Source: Parcubacteria group bacterium Gr01-1014_13
GTDB taxonomy: Bacteria > Patescibacteria > ABY1 > Magasanikbacterales > GWA2-37-8
Direction: 5' to 3'
NCBI GenBank assembly: GCA_007376295.1
Contig: VMGB01000003.1
Coordinates: 1 to 64,000 of the forward strand
DNA length: 64,000 bases
A program made the translations under genes and the position numbers. Each line of letters opens with the position of its first letter. The first letter of the stretch is position 1. This document shows positions 49,796 through 59,282 of this stretch, piece by piece. Under the pieces are notes generated by a model. It saw only the letters and a program-made list of their open reading frames with translations, was not told the DNA's origin and made no database searches.

Positions 49796-51865
49796 CTACT
49801 CCAAATGAACTTGCCCTTCCCAGTCTTTTACTATTTTCATTACTTGCGAGTACTTGTCGGGGTTTAAAACAATAGTTTTTGCCGCTTCCCGTGCTTTGTT
49901 TATTAATTCCCGATCGCTTAATTTTGCTAACCGCAAATTCATCTCTCCGCTCTGCTCCGTACCATAGACTTCGCCTGGACCGCGTATTTCCAGATCTTTT
50001 TGCGCAAGTTTAAAACCATCGCTATTACTTTCAAAATATTTTAATCTTTCCGATGATTTTTGCGAAGAACTGCTGCTGAACAATAAACAGTACGACTGAT
50101 GACTTGAACGCCCCACCCTACCTCTAAATTGGTGTAGTTGAGCCAGACCAAAAGATTCCGCTCCTTCAATCATCATCACGCTAGCGTTGGGAATATCAAC
50201 TCCAACCTCAACGACGGAAGTAGAAACAAGGATATCAATTTTTTTATTCTTGAACTCATCCATGACTTTATCTTTTTCTGTTGGTTTTAATTTGCCATGT
50301 AGATACCCAACTTTTAAATCAGGAAATACCTTCTGGGAAAGTTTTTCATACTCGCTCAAAACGCTTTTTTTCTCATTGGTTGGGTTAGCCGAATAGTTAA
50401 TTATTTCAATTTCAGCTTCATCTTTCTGCTCAATCAAAGAACAGATTACAAATACTTGTCTGCCTAACTTTACTTGGTCATGAATAAATTGATAGGCTTT
50501 TTCTCTTTTGGCAGGTTCCACCATTTTAGTAATAATTTTCTTCCGGCCCGGTGGCATTTCGTTTATAATCGAAACATCCAAATCTCCATAAATCATCAAG
50601 GCCAACGATCTTGGTATGGGTGTCGCTGTCATGCTTAAAAAATGTGCTCCTAGCCCTTTTTGCTTAATCAATTTTCTTTGTTCCACTCCAAAACGATGCT
50701 GTTCATCTACTACCACCAGTCCCAATTTGTAAAAGCTTACATTTTCCACTAACAAAGCATGGGTACCTACCACCACATCTATTTTTCCATCATTAATGTC
50801 GGCCACAATTTCCTTTTTCAATTTTCCAGTCTGGCTACCAGTCAATAATCCGACCCGTATATTTAACTTGCTAAATAGCTTCTGGAGCGACTGGTAATGT
50901 TGCTGGGCCAGTATTTCGGTGGGCGCCATCATCGCTGCCTGATAGCCGTTTAAAAAAGCATTATAGATAGCAATCGCTGCTACGACTGTTTTGCCCGATC
51001 CCACATCTCCAGAAACCAAACGATTCATTGGTTTAGTTTTAGCAATATCTTGCAAAATTTCCCAAGCAGAAATTTTTTGTGATTTGGTTAAAGTAAACGG
51101 CAGTGAGGAGACAAATTCTTTTATTTTATCCTCCTTAAAAGATATTGGCGGAGCCTGTAAAGTAGATTTTTCTTGTCTGGCAAGTTCGGCTCGAAGCTGA
51201 ATCAAAAATAACTCATCAAACTTTAATCTGTCAGTACTTAATTTTAAGTCATTATCGTCAGTAGGAAAGTGTATACCATATAAAGCGCTGGAAAATGGTA
51301 TCAAATCTGCCTGTTCTAAAATATTTGCCGGCAGCCATTCTTTAATTTTTGCCGCCAACCCCATAACATGGCTAATCAAAAAACGAATCTGTTTTTGCGT
51401 TAAGCCGTGGGTCGTTGGATAGATAGGCACTAGGCGCGCCGTATGAGTGGATCCTTCCTTTTTATATTTTTCGTAAATCGGGCTGGTTAATTTTGGCCCC
51501 AACATATCGGCTTGCGCTTTACCGGATAAATAAAGAATATCGCCGACATGTATATTTTTTGTTATAAACGGCTGGTTGAACCAAACGATTCGTACCGAAC
51601 CGCTTTTATCCGATACAAGCGCTTCGGTAATTGTCTTGCGACTACGAAAACTTTTTTTGCTGGCTATAAGCTCTACCTGGCCGCAGATAGTAACCAGTTC
51701 CCCGGCTTGCAACTGAGCAATGGGAACTATTTTACGATAATCTTCATAACGAAACGGAAAATAATACAATAAATCCTTGGCAGTTTTCACCCCAAGATAC
51801 TCAAATTTTTTAAATGTTTTTTTGCCTACTCCTCCCAGTTCGGCTACTCTAGTTTTAAAGTCCAT
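49796..51865 (-). CDS. recG: ATP-dependent DNA helicase RecG
   Basis: A 689-residue helicase that reverses forks and migrates junctions. A wedge/OB domain at about 50-160 (IVPIAQLQAGELVTICGQV) precedes the helicase core with SGDVGSGKT (motif I), VVDEQHRFGVEQR (motif II), TATPIPRSLAL (motif III), VSTSVVEVGVDIPNA and QFRGRVGRSSHQSYC (motif VI). Length matches the family. It lies 31 nt after pilB on the same strand. Confidence 0.98.
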   Translation of the reverse strand: MDFKTRVAELGGVGKKTFKKFEYLGVKTAKDLLYYFPFRYEDYRKIVPIAQLQAGELVTICGQVELIASKKSFRSRKTITEALVSDKSGSVRIVWFNQPFITKNIHVGDILYLSGKAQADMLGPKLTSPIYEKYKKEGSTHTARLVPIYPTTHGLTQKQIRFLISHVMGLAAKIKEWLPANILEQADLIPFSSALYGIHFPTDDNDLKLSTDRLKFDELFLIQLRAELARQEKSTLQAPPISFKEDKIKEFVSSLPFTLTKSQKISAWEILQDIAKTKPMNRLVSGDVGSGKTVVAAIAIYNAFLNGYQAAMMAPTEILAQQHYQSLQKLFSKLNIRVGLLTGSQTGKLKKEIVADINDGKIDVVVGTHALLVENVSFYKLGLVVVDEQHRFGVEQRKLIKQKGLGAHFLSMTATPIPRSLALMIYGDLDVSIINEMPPGRKKIITKMVEPAKREKAYQFIHDQVKLGRQVFVICSLIEQKDEAEIEIINYSANPTNEKKSVLSEYEKLSQKVFPDLKVGYLHGKLKPTEKDKVMDEFKNKKIDILVSTSVVEVGVDIPNASVMMIEGAESFGLAQLHQFRGRVGRSSHQSYCLLFSSSSSQKSSERLKYFESNSDGFKLAQKDLEIRGPGEVYGTEQSGEMNLRLAKLSDRELINKAREAAKTIVLNPDKYSQVMKIVKDWEGQVHLE

Positions 51866-51896
51866 AAACAGGAGAAGAAAAGAAGATAGATTTTAT

Positions 51897-53618
51897 TTAC
51901 TCAATCACCCTAAACACTTCTTCAGCCGTGGTAATCTTGTCTAGCGCTTTTAGCAACCCGTCTTGTACCATAGTTACCATTCCACCTTTCACTGCCAATT
52001 CTTGGATAACATATTCGGACACTTCGCTACTTAGGATTGCTTGTTCAATTTCTTTGTTCATTATAAAAATTTCGTAAATACCGACTCTACCTTTGTAGCC
52101 CAAACCACTGCACTGGTCACAGCCTTTACCGCGGAAAAATTTAAGCTTCTTTAGGTCAACATTCTTCTTTTCCGCTTCTGGCAGAGTTTCCAGGCTTTTT
52201 ATTATCCGCTCCATATTTTCCGGAGTATATTCCTCTTGGCAATGTTCGCAAATTTTGCGCACTAATCTTTGGCCAATTACTGAATTTAAAGCCGGTGCCA
52301 ACAAAAATGGTTTTACTCCCATAGAAAGAAAACGCGGTATAGTACCCGAAGCGCTGTTGGTATGGATAGTAGATAAAATTAAATGTCCGGTAAGAGCAGA
52401 TTGAATAGCGATCTCAGCTGTTTCCAAATCGCGGATTTCGCCCACCATACAAATATCCGGATCCTGACGCAAGAGACTGCGCAAACCTTTGGCAAAAGTA
52501 TAATCATGACTGGAATCTACCTGGCTTTGATTGATGCCTTCCATTTTAATTTCTACCGGATCTTCTAAGGTAATAATTTTTACACCTGGCTTGTTCAAAG
52601 TGCGCAAAACCGCATACATGGTAGTAGTTTTTCCGCTTCCAGTCGGACCAGTAGTAATTATCATGCCATTTGGTCTGGAGATTTCTTTTTTTAATTTTTC
52701 GTAAGCATCGCCACGCAGACCCAGCTCATCAAAGGTAACGCCTTTGCTACCGCTATGCAAAATTCTCATTACCACGCTTTCTCCATATATCGTCGGCATA
52801 GTGGAAACACGCACGTCCAAACTGCTTGAAGACAATTTTAAAGTCACGCGGCCGTCTTGAGGCCGATCAGTTATATTTATCTTTAACGCTGCCAATAACT
52901 TGATGCGTGAAACAAATTTTTTCCATTGTTCTTTAGGCAAACTGGCTACATCATGTAAAACACCATCGATACGATACCGCACTACAATGCCATTTTCTTC
53001 GGCTTCCACATGGATATCGGACGAGTTTACCTTTAAAGCCGAGGCTATAATTAAAGTAAGGATGTCACTAATAGATACATCCAAAAATTGTTTTTCCAAA
53101 CTTCTGAAGTCTATTACGTCTGCTTTGAATTTCTCTAATTCCGCATCGGTAATATTAATGTCTTTACTGACAGGTTTGACATTAGGCAAGTTGGCGTATA
53201 ACTTGATTGCTTTAGTAAAACTGTTTTCGGAAATTAAATAAACCTGGGCGTTAGCGTGATGTTTTTCTCCAAACTGATAGGCTAATTCTTTAATTTCGTC
53301 GTTATATTCTACACACCCAATCCTCATATCTTCACCCACACTAAAAAAGCAGATAATTTTTTTATCTCTGGCCAATTCTTCGGGAATTATCCGCAAGGCT
53401 TCGGCTGCAATGGGAATACCTGTTAAATCTATATGCTGTAAACCAAGCGCGGATGCTTGCTTAACGACCAACCCTTCCTTAGTCTTTAAATCAATCTCAT
53501 GAATTTTTTTGGCAAATTTTTCTTCAGCATCTTGATTTGTGCCGACTCCTTGTGGGGCAGCAGCTGGTTTTTTGCCAGATTTACCAAGCAAACTGTTTAT
53601 AGAAGGAAAATCACTCAT
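51897..53618 (-). CDS. pilB: Type IV pilus assembly / type II secretion ATPase (PilB/GspE)
   Basis: A 573-residue extension ATPase. The N-terminal MshEN-like domain (about 35-150) precedes the GspE core: Walker A TGPTGSGKTTTMYAVL, Asp box, Walker B-type motif LLRQDPDICMVGEIRD, and LTGHLILSTIHTNSA. Two CxxC pairs near the C-terminus (CEHCQEEY and CDQCSGLGYKGRVGIYE) form the usual zinc site. PilB polymerises pilin from the cytoplasmic face. Other pilus genes are not in this window. Confidence 0.95.
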   Translation of the reverse strand: MSDFPSINSLLGKSGKKPAAAPQGVGTNQDAEEKFAKKIHEIDLKTKEGLVVKQASALGLQHIDLTGIPIAAEALRIIPEELARDKKIICFFSVGEDMRIGCVEYNDEIKELAYQFGEKHHANAQVYLISENSFTKAIKLYANLPNVKPVSKDINITDAELEKFKADVIDFRSLEKQFLDVSISDILTLIIASALKVNSSDIHVEAEENGIVVRYRIDGVLHDVASLPKEQWKKFVSRIKLLAALKINITDRPQDGRVTLKLSSSSLDVRVSTMPTIYGESVVMRILHSGSKGVTFDELGLRGDAYEKLKKEISRPNGMIITTGPTGSGKTTTMYAVLRTLNKPGVKIITLEDPVEIKMEGINQSQVDSSHDYTFAKGLRSLLRQDPDICMVGEIRDLETAEIAIQSALTGHLILSTIHTNSASGTIPRFLSMGVKPFLLAPALNSVIGQRLVRKICEHCQEEYTPENMERIIKSLETLPEAEKKNVDLKKLKFFRGKGCDQCSGLGYKGRVGIYEIFIMNKEIEQAILSSEVSEYVIQELAVKGGMVTMVQDGLLKALDKITTAEEVFRVIE

Positions 53619-53627
53619 AGGGGCTCA

Positions 53628-54593
53628 TTATTTGCTAAACATGTGTTTGAAGAAATGAATCAGACGACTAGCAATGCCCTCCTTATGCATTTTCATAAAT
53701 AAAAATACCCAAGCGCTAGTTGTATAGGCATTGAAAAACCCGGCGATAATAACGATAAACACTAGCCATAAAAAAACTCCCAAACCAAACCCGAGACTTG
53801 CCAAAACTAACGTATTAGTAATTCCAGCCGCCAACCAAAATAGTATGGCTGGCAAAAAGGCAAAAAATGCACCCACGGCAATAGCAATTACTAATAAACA
53901 ATTGAGTAGCATCAATAAAAATCCCACTTCCAAAGATACCAACGTGTGCTCCGAAAATATATTCCAAGCTTTGGCAGTGGCAGCTCGCACTCCTTTGCCG
54001 TCTATTACTAACGAGCACAGGGTGTAAATAGAAATAATAGAAATAAATAAAGACAAAAATAATATTACTACTAAGCTAAGAGCTAGAACAAAACCTTGCG
54101 GTAAATTTTGAGAAAAAATAAAATAATTTAAAGTCACCCCAAATACTGCCAATGACAAAACTAGCAAAACTTTCCGGATTACATTTATTAAAAAAATACT
54201 CCAAAAATGTTTCAGGCTCCGGCCCCATGGCTTGGATAATTTTTGATGTTTTTTTGATTTAAACCAGTCGGCAGCATAGGAAATCAAAGCGCCTTGGGAA
54301 GTAACGGCCAAAAAAATAAAAAATATCACCAGAGACAAAAAAATTCCCACCAACCAAACAACACCCAATGTACTCCAAATATCACCAGACCAATTTAATT
54401 TAAATGTAGGCCATAAAAAATTCCATTGTCCGCTGGCGCTAACATCGGTCATAGACCAGATTTTCCCAAAAATATCGCTAAACCCAAACTGTCCCAACAA
54501 AACCGAAAATAGCCCCAAAACCCATAAGGACTTATTGTGCCAAACAACATCCCAAGCATGACTAAGGGTTTGACGATAAGTTGGCTCCTTCAT
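53628..54593 (-). CDS. Polytopic membrane protein of unknown function
   Basis: A 321-residue protein with about six to seven membrane helices. It opens with TYRQTLSHAWDVVWHNKSLWVLGLF, a start common to uncharacterised CPR membrane proteins with glycerophosphoryl-diester-type topology, and contains conserved-looking AWNIFSEHTLVSLEVGFLLML and TTSAWVFLFMKMHKEG. No catalytic motif is visible. It starts the unit that continues with pilB and recG. Confidence 0.7.
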   Translation of the reverse strand: MKEPTYRQTLSHAWDVVWHNKSLWVLGLFSVLLGQFGFSDIFGKIWSMTDVSASGQWNFLWPTFKLNWSGDIWSTLGVVWLVGIFLSLVIFFIFLAVTSQGALISYAADWFKSKKHQKLSKPWGRSLKHFWSIFLINVIRKVLLVLSLAVFGVTLNYFIFSQNLPQGFVLALSLVVILFLSLFISIISIYTLCSLVIDGKGVRAATAKAWNIFSEHTLVSLEVGFLLMLLNCLLVIAIAVGAFFAFLPAILFWLAAGITNTLVLASLGFGLGVFLWLVFIVIIAGFFNAYTTSAWVFLFMKMHKEGIASRLIHFFKHMFSK

Positions 54594-54621
54594 AAATAGA
54601 GATGGTAAAAATTACTTATAT

Positions 54622-54630
54622 ATTATAGCA
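54622..54630 (-). promoter_or_regulatory. Extended -10 promoter of the 54593-pilB-recG unit
   Basis: TGC-TATAAT on the minus strand, with a predicted leader of about 22 nt. Confidence 0.6.
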
Positions 54631-54644
54631 CAAATTAATGAAAT

Positions 54645-54676
54645 ACTAAAAAAGACCCCATTTAAGAGGTCCTTTT
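54645..54676 (-). terminator. Intrinsic terminator of ftsH
   Basis: GACC (54654-54657) pairs with GGTC (54668-54671); the flanking AAA/TTT pairs extend the stem with a bulge. The minus strand continues with TCTTTTTT. Confidence 0.7.
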
Positions 54677-54693
54677 CTAAAAAATAATTATTA

Positions 54694-56526
54694 TTATGCT
54701 CTTGATCCCAGTATTCGCTCAATATCTTCCTGTTCAATAGTCTCTTTTACCATCAATTCCTTGACCATATCTTCCAACTGAGGACGGTGGCTATCTACAA
54801 CTTCTCTGGCTCGTTTTTCGGCTTCAGCCAAGAAGTTACCCACCTCTTTATCTATAGCTTCGGCAGTTTTTTCACTATAATCTTTTTGGTCGGCTTTTCC
54901 CCCGCCCAAGAAAACCATTTCTGGGTGATCGCCAAAAGTACGTGTACCCAAAGCACTCATACCATAACGTGTTACCATGGCTTGAGCAACCTCAGTGGCA
55001 TTTTTTAAGTCAGATGATGGTCCGGTGGAAATCATATCATCACCAAAAATTATTTTTTCCACCACATAACCGCCAAGCATCATAGCCAATTCATCTCTAA
55101 ATTGGGCCAAAGTATGATAATGCTTGTCTTCGGTCGGCATCTTTAAAGTATAGCCGCCGGCGCTGCCGCGAGATATTACTGAAACTTTGCGGACTGGGTC
55201 GCAATGAATAGAGTAATGACCAACTATAGCGTGTCCAGCTTCGTGATAAGCGGTAATTTTCTTTTCATGATCGCTGATAATGCGATTTTTTCTTTCCGGA
55301 CCAAGCAAAACTTTCTCAATACTTTCCAAAATTTCCAGTTCACCAACTTTTTTTAGTCCGCGACGGACAGTTAAGATGGCGGCTTCATTAAGTAAGTTGG
55401 CTAAATCAGCTCCGGAAAATCCAGGGGTGCGTTCAGCAATTTTACGCAAGGAAACAGTTGACTCCAGCGGTTTGTTTTTGGCATGAATACCCAAAATTTC
55501 TTCACGGTCTTTAATATCTGGTAAATCCAAAGTTACGCGTCTATCAAAACGGCCTGGTCTTAGCAAGGCAGGATCAAGCACATCTGGACGGTTGGTAGCA
55601 GCTACCACGATTACTCCCAAGTTAGGATCAAAACCATCCATCTCAACTAAAATTTGATTTAAAGTCTGTTCTCTTTCATCATGACCTCCGCCCATACCAG
55701 CTCCTCGGCGTCTACCCACAGCATCAATTTCATCTATAAACACAATTGCCGGAGCTTCTTTTTTTGCTTTATTAAAAAGATCGCGTACGCGTGAAGCACC
55801 CACACCCACAAACATTTCCACAAATTCAGAACCGGACATATTGAAAAACGGCACGTTGGCTTCTCCGGCCACAGCTCTGGCGAGTAAAGTCTTTCCAGTA
55901 CCCGGACTGCCTACGAGTAGTACTCCCTTAGGAATTTTTGCTCCCATTTCAGTAAACTTTTTTGGATCTTTAAGGAAATCAACTACTTCTACTAACTCTT
56001 GTTTGGATTCTTTTGCTCCGGCCACATCAGCAAAAGTTTTTTTGTTTTTATCATCGGGAGTGGTTTGGCGAGGATTGCTTTGGCCAAAGCCCATTGCTTT
56101 GCTGTTCATTCCTTGCACGCCACGAGTCATGAAATAGAAGAATAAAATAAAGATAGCTAAAGGCAATAATACCGGAAGTAAATTACCAGCCCAAAACTTC
56201 AAAGAACTTTCGCCTTTTACTTCTACAGATAGCTGTTTAAGAGAAGCGTCTGTAATTCCATAGTTTTTTACAATATCGCCAAAAGTGCCATTTGGCTCTT
56301 TTTGCACTTTCTGCAATTTGGCCTTTTCATCCTTTAGCTGCAAGCTTAGGCTGTCGCCTTGAATGATAACCTTTTTCACCTGTCCGGCATTAATTTCCTC
56401 TACCATTTTGCTGATACTGACGGTTTCAGGGCCTTTATTTTGTTCATTTTTTACCAACCCCAAGATACCTGCTATTACAAATAGGGCTACAAAAACGATA
56501 ATAAAATTCTTTAAGAAATGACGCAT
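54694..56526 (-). CDS. ftsH: ATP-dependent membrane zinc protease FtsH
   Basis: A 610-residue protease. Two membrane helices (about 8-24 and 115-133) flank the periplasmic domain; the AAA+ domain has GSPGTGKT (206-213), FIDEIDAVGRRRG and the second region of homology GRFDRRVTLDLPD; the protease domain has HEAGH. Typical length and order. FtsH degrades unassembled membrane proteins and regulators. It is monocistronic. No Shine-Dalgarno. Confidence 0.98.
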   Translation of the reverse strand: MRHFLKNFIIVFVALFVIAGILGLVKNEQNKGPETVSISKMVEEINAGQVKKVIIQGDSLSLQLKDEKAKLQKVQKEPNGTFGDIVKNYGITDASLKQLSVEVKGESSLKFWAGNLLPVLLPLAIFILFFYFMTRGVQGMNSKAMGFGQSNPRQTTPDDKNKKTFADVAGAKESKQELVEVVDFLKDPKKFTEMGAKIPKGVLLVGSPGTGKTLLARAVAGEANVPFFNMSGSEFVEMFVGVGASRVRDLFNKAKKEAPAIVFIDEIDAVGRRRGAGMGGGHDEREQTLNQILVEMDGFDPNLGVIVVAATNRPDVLDPALLRPGRFDRRVTLDLPDIKDREEILGIHAKNKPLESTVSLRKIAERTPGFSGADLANLLNEAAILTVRRGLKKVGELEILESIEKVLLGPERKNRIISDHEKKITAYHEAGHAIVGHYSIHCDPVRKVSVISRGSAGGYTLKMPTEDKHYHTLAQFRDELAMMLGGYVVEKIIFGDDMISTGPSSDLKNATEVAQAMVTRYGMSALGTRTFGDHPEMVFLGGGKADQKDYSEKTAEAIDKEVGNFLAEAEKRAREVVDSHRPQLEDMVKELMVKETIEQEDIERILGSRA

Positions 56527-56618
56527 ATATTACGATGGTTAACTTAATATCTTACAGTTCATAAAATATACCCTATTTTTCACAAAAAAGCAAGGGGTTG
56601 GGCTTAAATGCCGGTTAT

Positions 56619-56653
56619 AAAAATATCCCGCCCCACATAACTGTGAGACGGGA
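56619..56653 (-). terminator. Intrinsic terminator of the 57282 gene
   Basis: TCCCG/CGGGA outer stem (56626-56630 with 56649-56653) and CACA/TGTG inner stem, then TATTTTTATAA on the minus strand. Confidence 0.75.
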
Positions 56654-56670
56654 CGAAACGAACCGATAGA

Positions 56671-57282
56671 TCAAGCGCCCACTGGCTTCTCGCTGATGAA
56701 ACCGAACAAGGAGTCATTTCTACAGTTAATGCCATGCCGGACCGAACGGTAGTCCAGGTGTCGATAGTCTGGATAACCGTAGAGATGGAACACATTGCCG
56801 TGCCGTACGGAGCCGAGCGCCACGATTGGCGCTTGCCGTTGTTCCTCAGGATACTGGATGCCAATAGCGTGGATGTGCTTGGGCATGATGGGCTTCTTAT
56901 CACCATTCCCCTTGGCCCACGCGAGTATCTCATCGTAAGATGGACTCCGGTCAAACTGATACAAATCAACACTCATCGACTCAGCCAAGTCAGCCTCGTC
57001 GTCGACAAACAGTGTGATAATACGTTTGTCGCAGGTATCATACTTGCCAAGCTTGATGGCGTGCTTGTGCGACCTCACATTGTTTGATTTGAGATCAAGT
57101 GTCTTGACTAGGGTACCGACTATGGGTGGTTCCGGTACCGGCCGTCTAGGCAAGGGGGGCTCCTTTGGCTCTACGATGATACCGCACTCACCGCTGAGTA
57201 CTGCTCGCGCAACCTTATCGCCACCAATAATATTTATAAGCGCCTCGATCTGGCCGAGTTTCCAATCGCCATATTTCGCCAT
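56671..57282 (-). CDS. Unknown protein, MAKYGDWKLGQIEALINIIGG family
   Basis: A 203-residue soluble protein. Its N-terminus (WKLGQIEALINIIGGDKVARAVLSGE) resembles an opening I have seen in uncharacterised proteins recurring in CPR genomes. A Pro-rich linker and a mixed domain with ITLFVDDEADLAESM, YDEILAWAKGNGDKKPIMPKHIHAIG and VFHLYGYPDYRHLDYR follow. The start at 57282 is set by AGAAGGAG before the ATG and a promoter downstream of the first in-frame ATG at 57429. G/C is clearly higher than in ftsH. No function can be assigned. Confidence 0.75.
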   Translation of the reverse strand: MAKYGDWKLGQIEALINIIGGDKVARAVLSGECGIIVEPKEPPLPRRPVPEPPIVGTLVKTLDLKSNNVRSHKHAIKLGKYDTCDKRIITLFVDDEADLAESMSVDLYQFDRSPSYDEILAWAKGNGDKKPIMPKHIHAIGIQYPEEQRQAPIVALGSVRHGNVFHLYGYPDYRHLDYRSVRHGINCRNDSLFGFISEKPVGA

Positions 57283-57367
57283 CTGCGTTCTCCTTCTGGA
57301 CTGAAAGCCCAAAAAGCATTTTGCCCCTGCCCGGGACCTAGGTCTTCTCTCATGAGAAGAACGTATA

Positions 57368-57396
57368 CATATACTCGTTATTTTAAATTCTGTCAA
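57368..57396 (-). promoter_or_regulatory. Promoter of the 57282 gene
   Basis: A perfect TTGACA (57391-57396), 17-bp spacer, TATATG (57368-57373); leader about 78 nt on the minus strand. Confidence 0.75.
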
Positions 57397-57408
57397 GAAA
57401 CACACCAA

Positions 57409-57446
57409 AAACAAAACATCCCCAGACATTATGTCTAAGGGATGTT
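57409..57446. terminator. Terminator of rpsA
   Basis: AACATCCC pairs with GGGATGTT around an inner AGACAT/ATGTCT; T-rich sequence lies on both sides. On the minus strand it ends rpsA. Confidence 0.8.
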
Positions 57447-57459
57447 TTTTATACTGTTT

Positions 57460-58662
57460 TTACTTAGCCTCTTCAGCCTTATCTTCTTTTTCTTTCTTTT
57501 TTTCCTTTTTACCTTCTTCAGCTTCTTCGGTTTTTTCCGCTTTTTTAACCTTACCCTTTACACCATAGAGTCTTAGACCCAAGCGGTGCTCTGGTGGTTC
57601 CAAAGAAACGATTTCGAAGTCGGTAGTTTGTCCAATTTTAAATTTATCAGCAATGTTTCCAGAAGCGTCATCGGTGAGCTCGGAAATATGAGCCAAACCG
57701 TGAATATCTTTGTCCAGCGCTACCATTAAACCAAACGGTTCAATCTTCAAGATTTTTCCGGCAACTTTGTCGCCAACCTTATATTTGTCTTTAACCAATT
57801 TCCAAGGATCATCTACCAAACGTTTGATGGACAAATAAATCTTTGATCTGTCCAACTGGATAATTTGAGCTTTGATCTTGTCGCCAACTTTCAAAATATC
57901 TTTTGGATGATCAATACGTTGCCAAGCGATTTCGGAAATATGTACCAAACCTTCCAAGTCCTGGCCAAATTTCACAAAAGCGCCGAAGGAAGTAAGGGCG
58001 CTGATTTCGCCTTCCACCACATCGCCGATTTTGTATGATTCCAAAACTGCTTTCTGAGCATCTTCCCAAACTGCTTTTTCAGAAACAATTAATTTTTCTT
58101 CTTTTTGATTTACATCAATTACTTTCACTTCTATTTCTTGATTGATCAATTCGCGCAATTTTTCTAAAATACGATTTTTATCGCCGCCCATAACACGCGG
58201 ATAGTGTTCTGGATTCAATTGAGAAACTGGCACGAAACCAGCAAGTCCTTCCAACTGCACCATCAGACCGCCTTTGTTAGCAGAAAGTACTTTTGCTTTA
58301 ATAGTCATGTTGTCTTGCATCCACTTGCGGACATTATCCCAAGCGCGGGCAAATCCGGCAATGCGGAAAGATAATTCCATTTCGCCGTTTTCATTTTCTA
58401 ATTCTAAAACTGTAGCTTCGACTTCGTTGTCAACTTTTAAACTGCCATATTCTTTGGCTTCGGCAAACAATTCGCGGCCGCGTACGACACCAACTGTAAG
58501 TCCTTCGATGTCTACGTGCACTTCACCCTTGTCTATAGAAATAATTTTACACTTTACTACATCGCCAACTTTAGGGATGGTAAGAGCATAAGAAGCAAAC
58601 AGGGTTTTAAAATCCTGTCCGCCAGAAGATTTTTCTTCGTCTAATTTTTCGTTCTTGGTCAT
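57460..58662 (-). CDS. rpsA: 30S ribosomal protein S1 (four S1 domains)
   Basis: A 400-residue protein with four S1 RNA-binding domains at about 34-102, 118-192, 208-278 and 294-366. Each has the VGDxVxGxI...GLxxxxHISE-like pattern (for example GDVVEGEISALTSFGAFV, GLVHISEIAW). A Lys/Glu-rich low-complexity tail ends the protein. S1 binds mRNA on the small subunit. Its neighbours are single-gene accessory units, and it has its own promoter, leader and terminator. A long spacer separates AAGGAAAA from the ATG. Confidence 0.93.
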   Translation of the reverse strand: MTKNEKLDEEKSSGGQDFKTLFASYALTIPKVGDVVKCKIISIDKGEVHVDIEGLTVGVVRGRELFAEAKEYGSLKVDNEVEATVLELENENGEMELSFRIAGFARAWDNVRKWMQDNMTIKAKVLSANKGGLMVQLEGLAGFVPVSQLNPEHYPRVMGGDKNRILEKLRELINQEIEVKVIDVNQKEEKLIVSEKAVWEDAQKAVLESYKIGDVVEGEISALTSFGAFVKFGQDLEGLVHISEIAWQRIDHPKDILKVGDKIKAQIIQLDRSKIYLSIKRLVDDPWKLVKDKYKVGDKVAGKILKIEPFGLMVALDKDIHGLAHISELTDDASGNIADKFKIGQTTDFEIVSLEPPEHRLGLRLYGVKGKVKKAEKTEEAEEGKKEKKKEKEDKAEEAK

Positions 58663-58812
58663 ACAACAAAAAAATTTTCCTTATCCTCTCCCGAATCATA
58701 GTCGGGCGAAGGTTCTCTCCTCTAAATTGGGAGAAATTAAATATTTTATTTGTCAGCTCCTTAAATTCCGCCGAGGCGGATCCCGATTTAATCGGGAAAA
58801 TTTACTGGGTTC
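58663..58812 (-). promoter_or_regulatory. Structured 5' leader of rpsA
   Basis: About 150 nt from the predicted start to the ATG. On the minus strand it contains TCCCGATTAAATCGGGA and TCCGCC/GGCGGA hairpins near the 5' end and a CTCCC/GGGAG pairing near the start codon. It could be an autoregulatory site for S1, as known for rpsA leaders elsewhere; this is inference. Confidence 0.4.
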
Positions 58813-58841
58813 AGTATACTATATATTTTACACGGTGTCAA
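58813..58841 (-). promoter_or_regulatory. Promoter of rpsA
   Basis: A perfect TTGACA (58836-58841), 17-bp spacer, TATACT (58813-58818), minus strand. Confidence 0.85.
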
Positions 58842-58850
58842 TGGTAGGTT

Positions 58851-58878
58851 AAAAAAACTGCCCCGAAAACGGAGGCAG
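58851..58878 (-). terminator. Terminator of the 58892 gene
   Basis: CTGCC/GGCAG with inner CCG/CGG, followed by seven T on the minus strand. Confidence 0.85.
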
Positions 58879-58891
58879 CGGCTAAAAACCA

Positions 58892-59158
58892 CTATTTTAA
58901 CTTCTCTCTCAACTTATCAATCTTGTCATTTATACGAAACCGTTCTTCTTCCAAAAAATGTCTATGCTCCATAGTTAGATACCGCCTTAAGTGCGGTGGT
59001 AAATTTAGATACTCACTTACCTCGCGCTCGTCTTGCTCTAATTTTTCTAACCGGCAGTGTCTCGCCCATCTAATTACTACTGGCGTGAAAAGTAATACCA
59101 TAGCAAAAGTAGGGGCTATGACAAAGAAAAAAACTTGCAGACCAATGAATTTTCTCAT
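58892..59158 (-). CDS. Small single-helix membrane protein
   Basis: An 88-residue protein: membrane helix at about 7-30, then a charged amphipathic helix with Arg/Glu-rich segments (EKLEQDEREVSEYL, TMEHRHFLEEERFRINDKIDKL). No family was recognised. AAGGAGGAAG precedes the ATG; own promoter and terminator. First (lowest-coordinate) unit of the accessory array up to 61640. Confidence 0.7.
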   Translation of the reverse strand: MRKFIGLQVFFFVIAPTFAMVLLFTPVVIRWARHCRLEKLEQDEREVSEYLNLPPHLRRYLTMEHRHFLEEERFRINDKIDKLREKLK

Positions 59159-59186
59159 TGCTTCCTCCTTCTTTGTCTAGACTTTA

Positions 59187-59215
59187 TTATTACCAGACCA
59201 AGACCAAAAAGTCAA
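59187..59215 (-). promoter_or_regulatory. Promoter of the 59158 gene
   Basis: TTGACT (59210-59215), 17-bp spacer, TAATAA (59187-59192), minus strand. Confidence 0.7.
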
Positions 59216-59225
59216 TATAATGAAT

Positions 59226-59252
59226 AAAAAAACTGTCCCGGGGTCGGGACAG
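59226..59252 (-). terminator. Terminator of the 59283 gene
   Basis: CTGTCCCG/CGGGACAG with a 4-nt loop, then seven T on the minus strand. Confidence 0.9.
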
Positions 59253-59282
59253 CGAAGACAAAATTTATTTTTTGACACTCTT

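Noticed and set aside
57283..57429. Upstream ATG at 57429 for the 57282 gene
   Set aside because: It is upstream of the predicted promoter and the intervening residues do not look like a protein.
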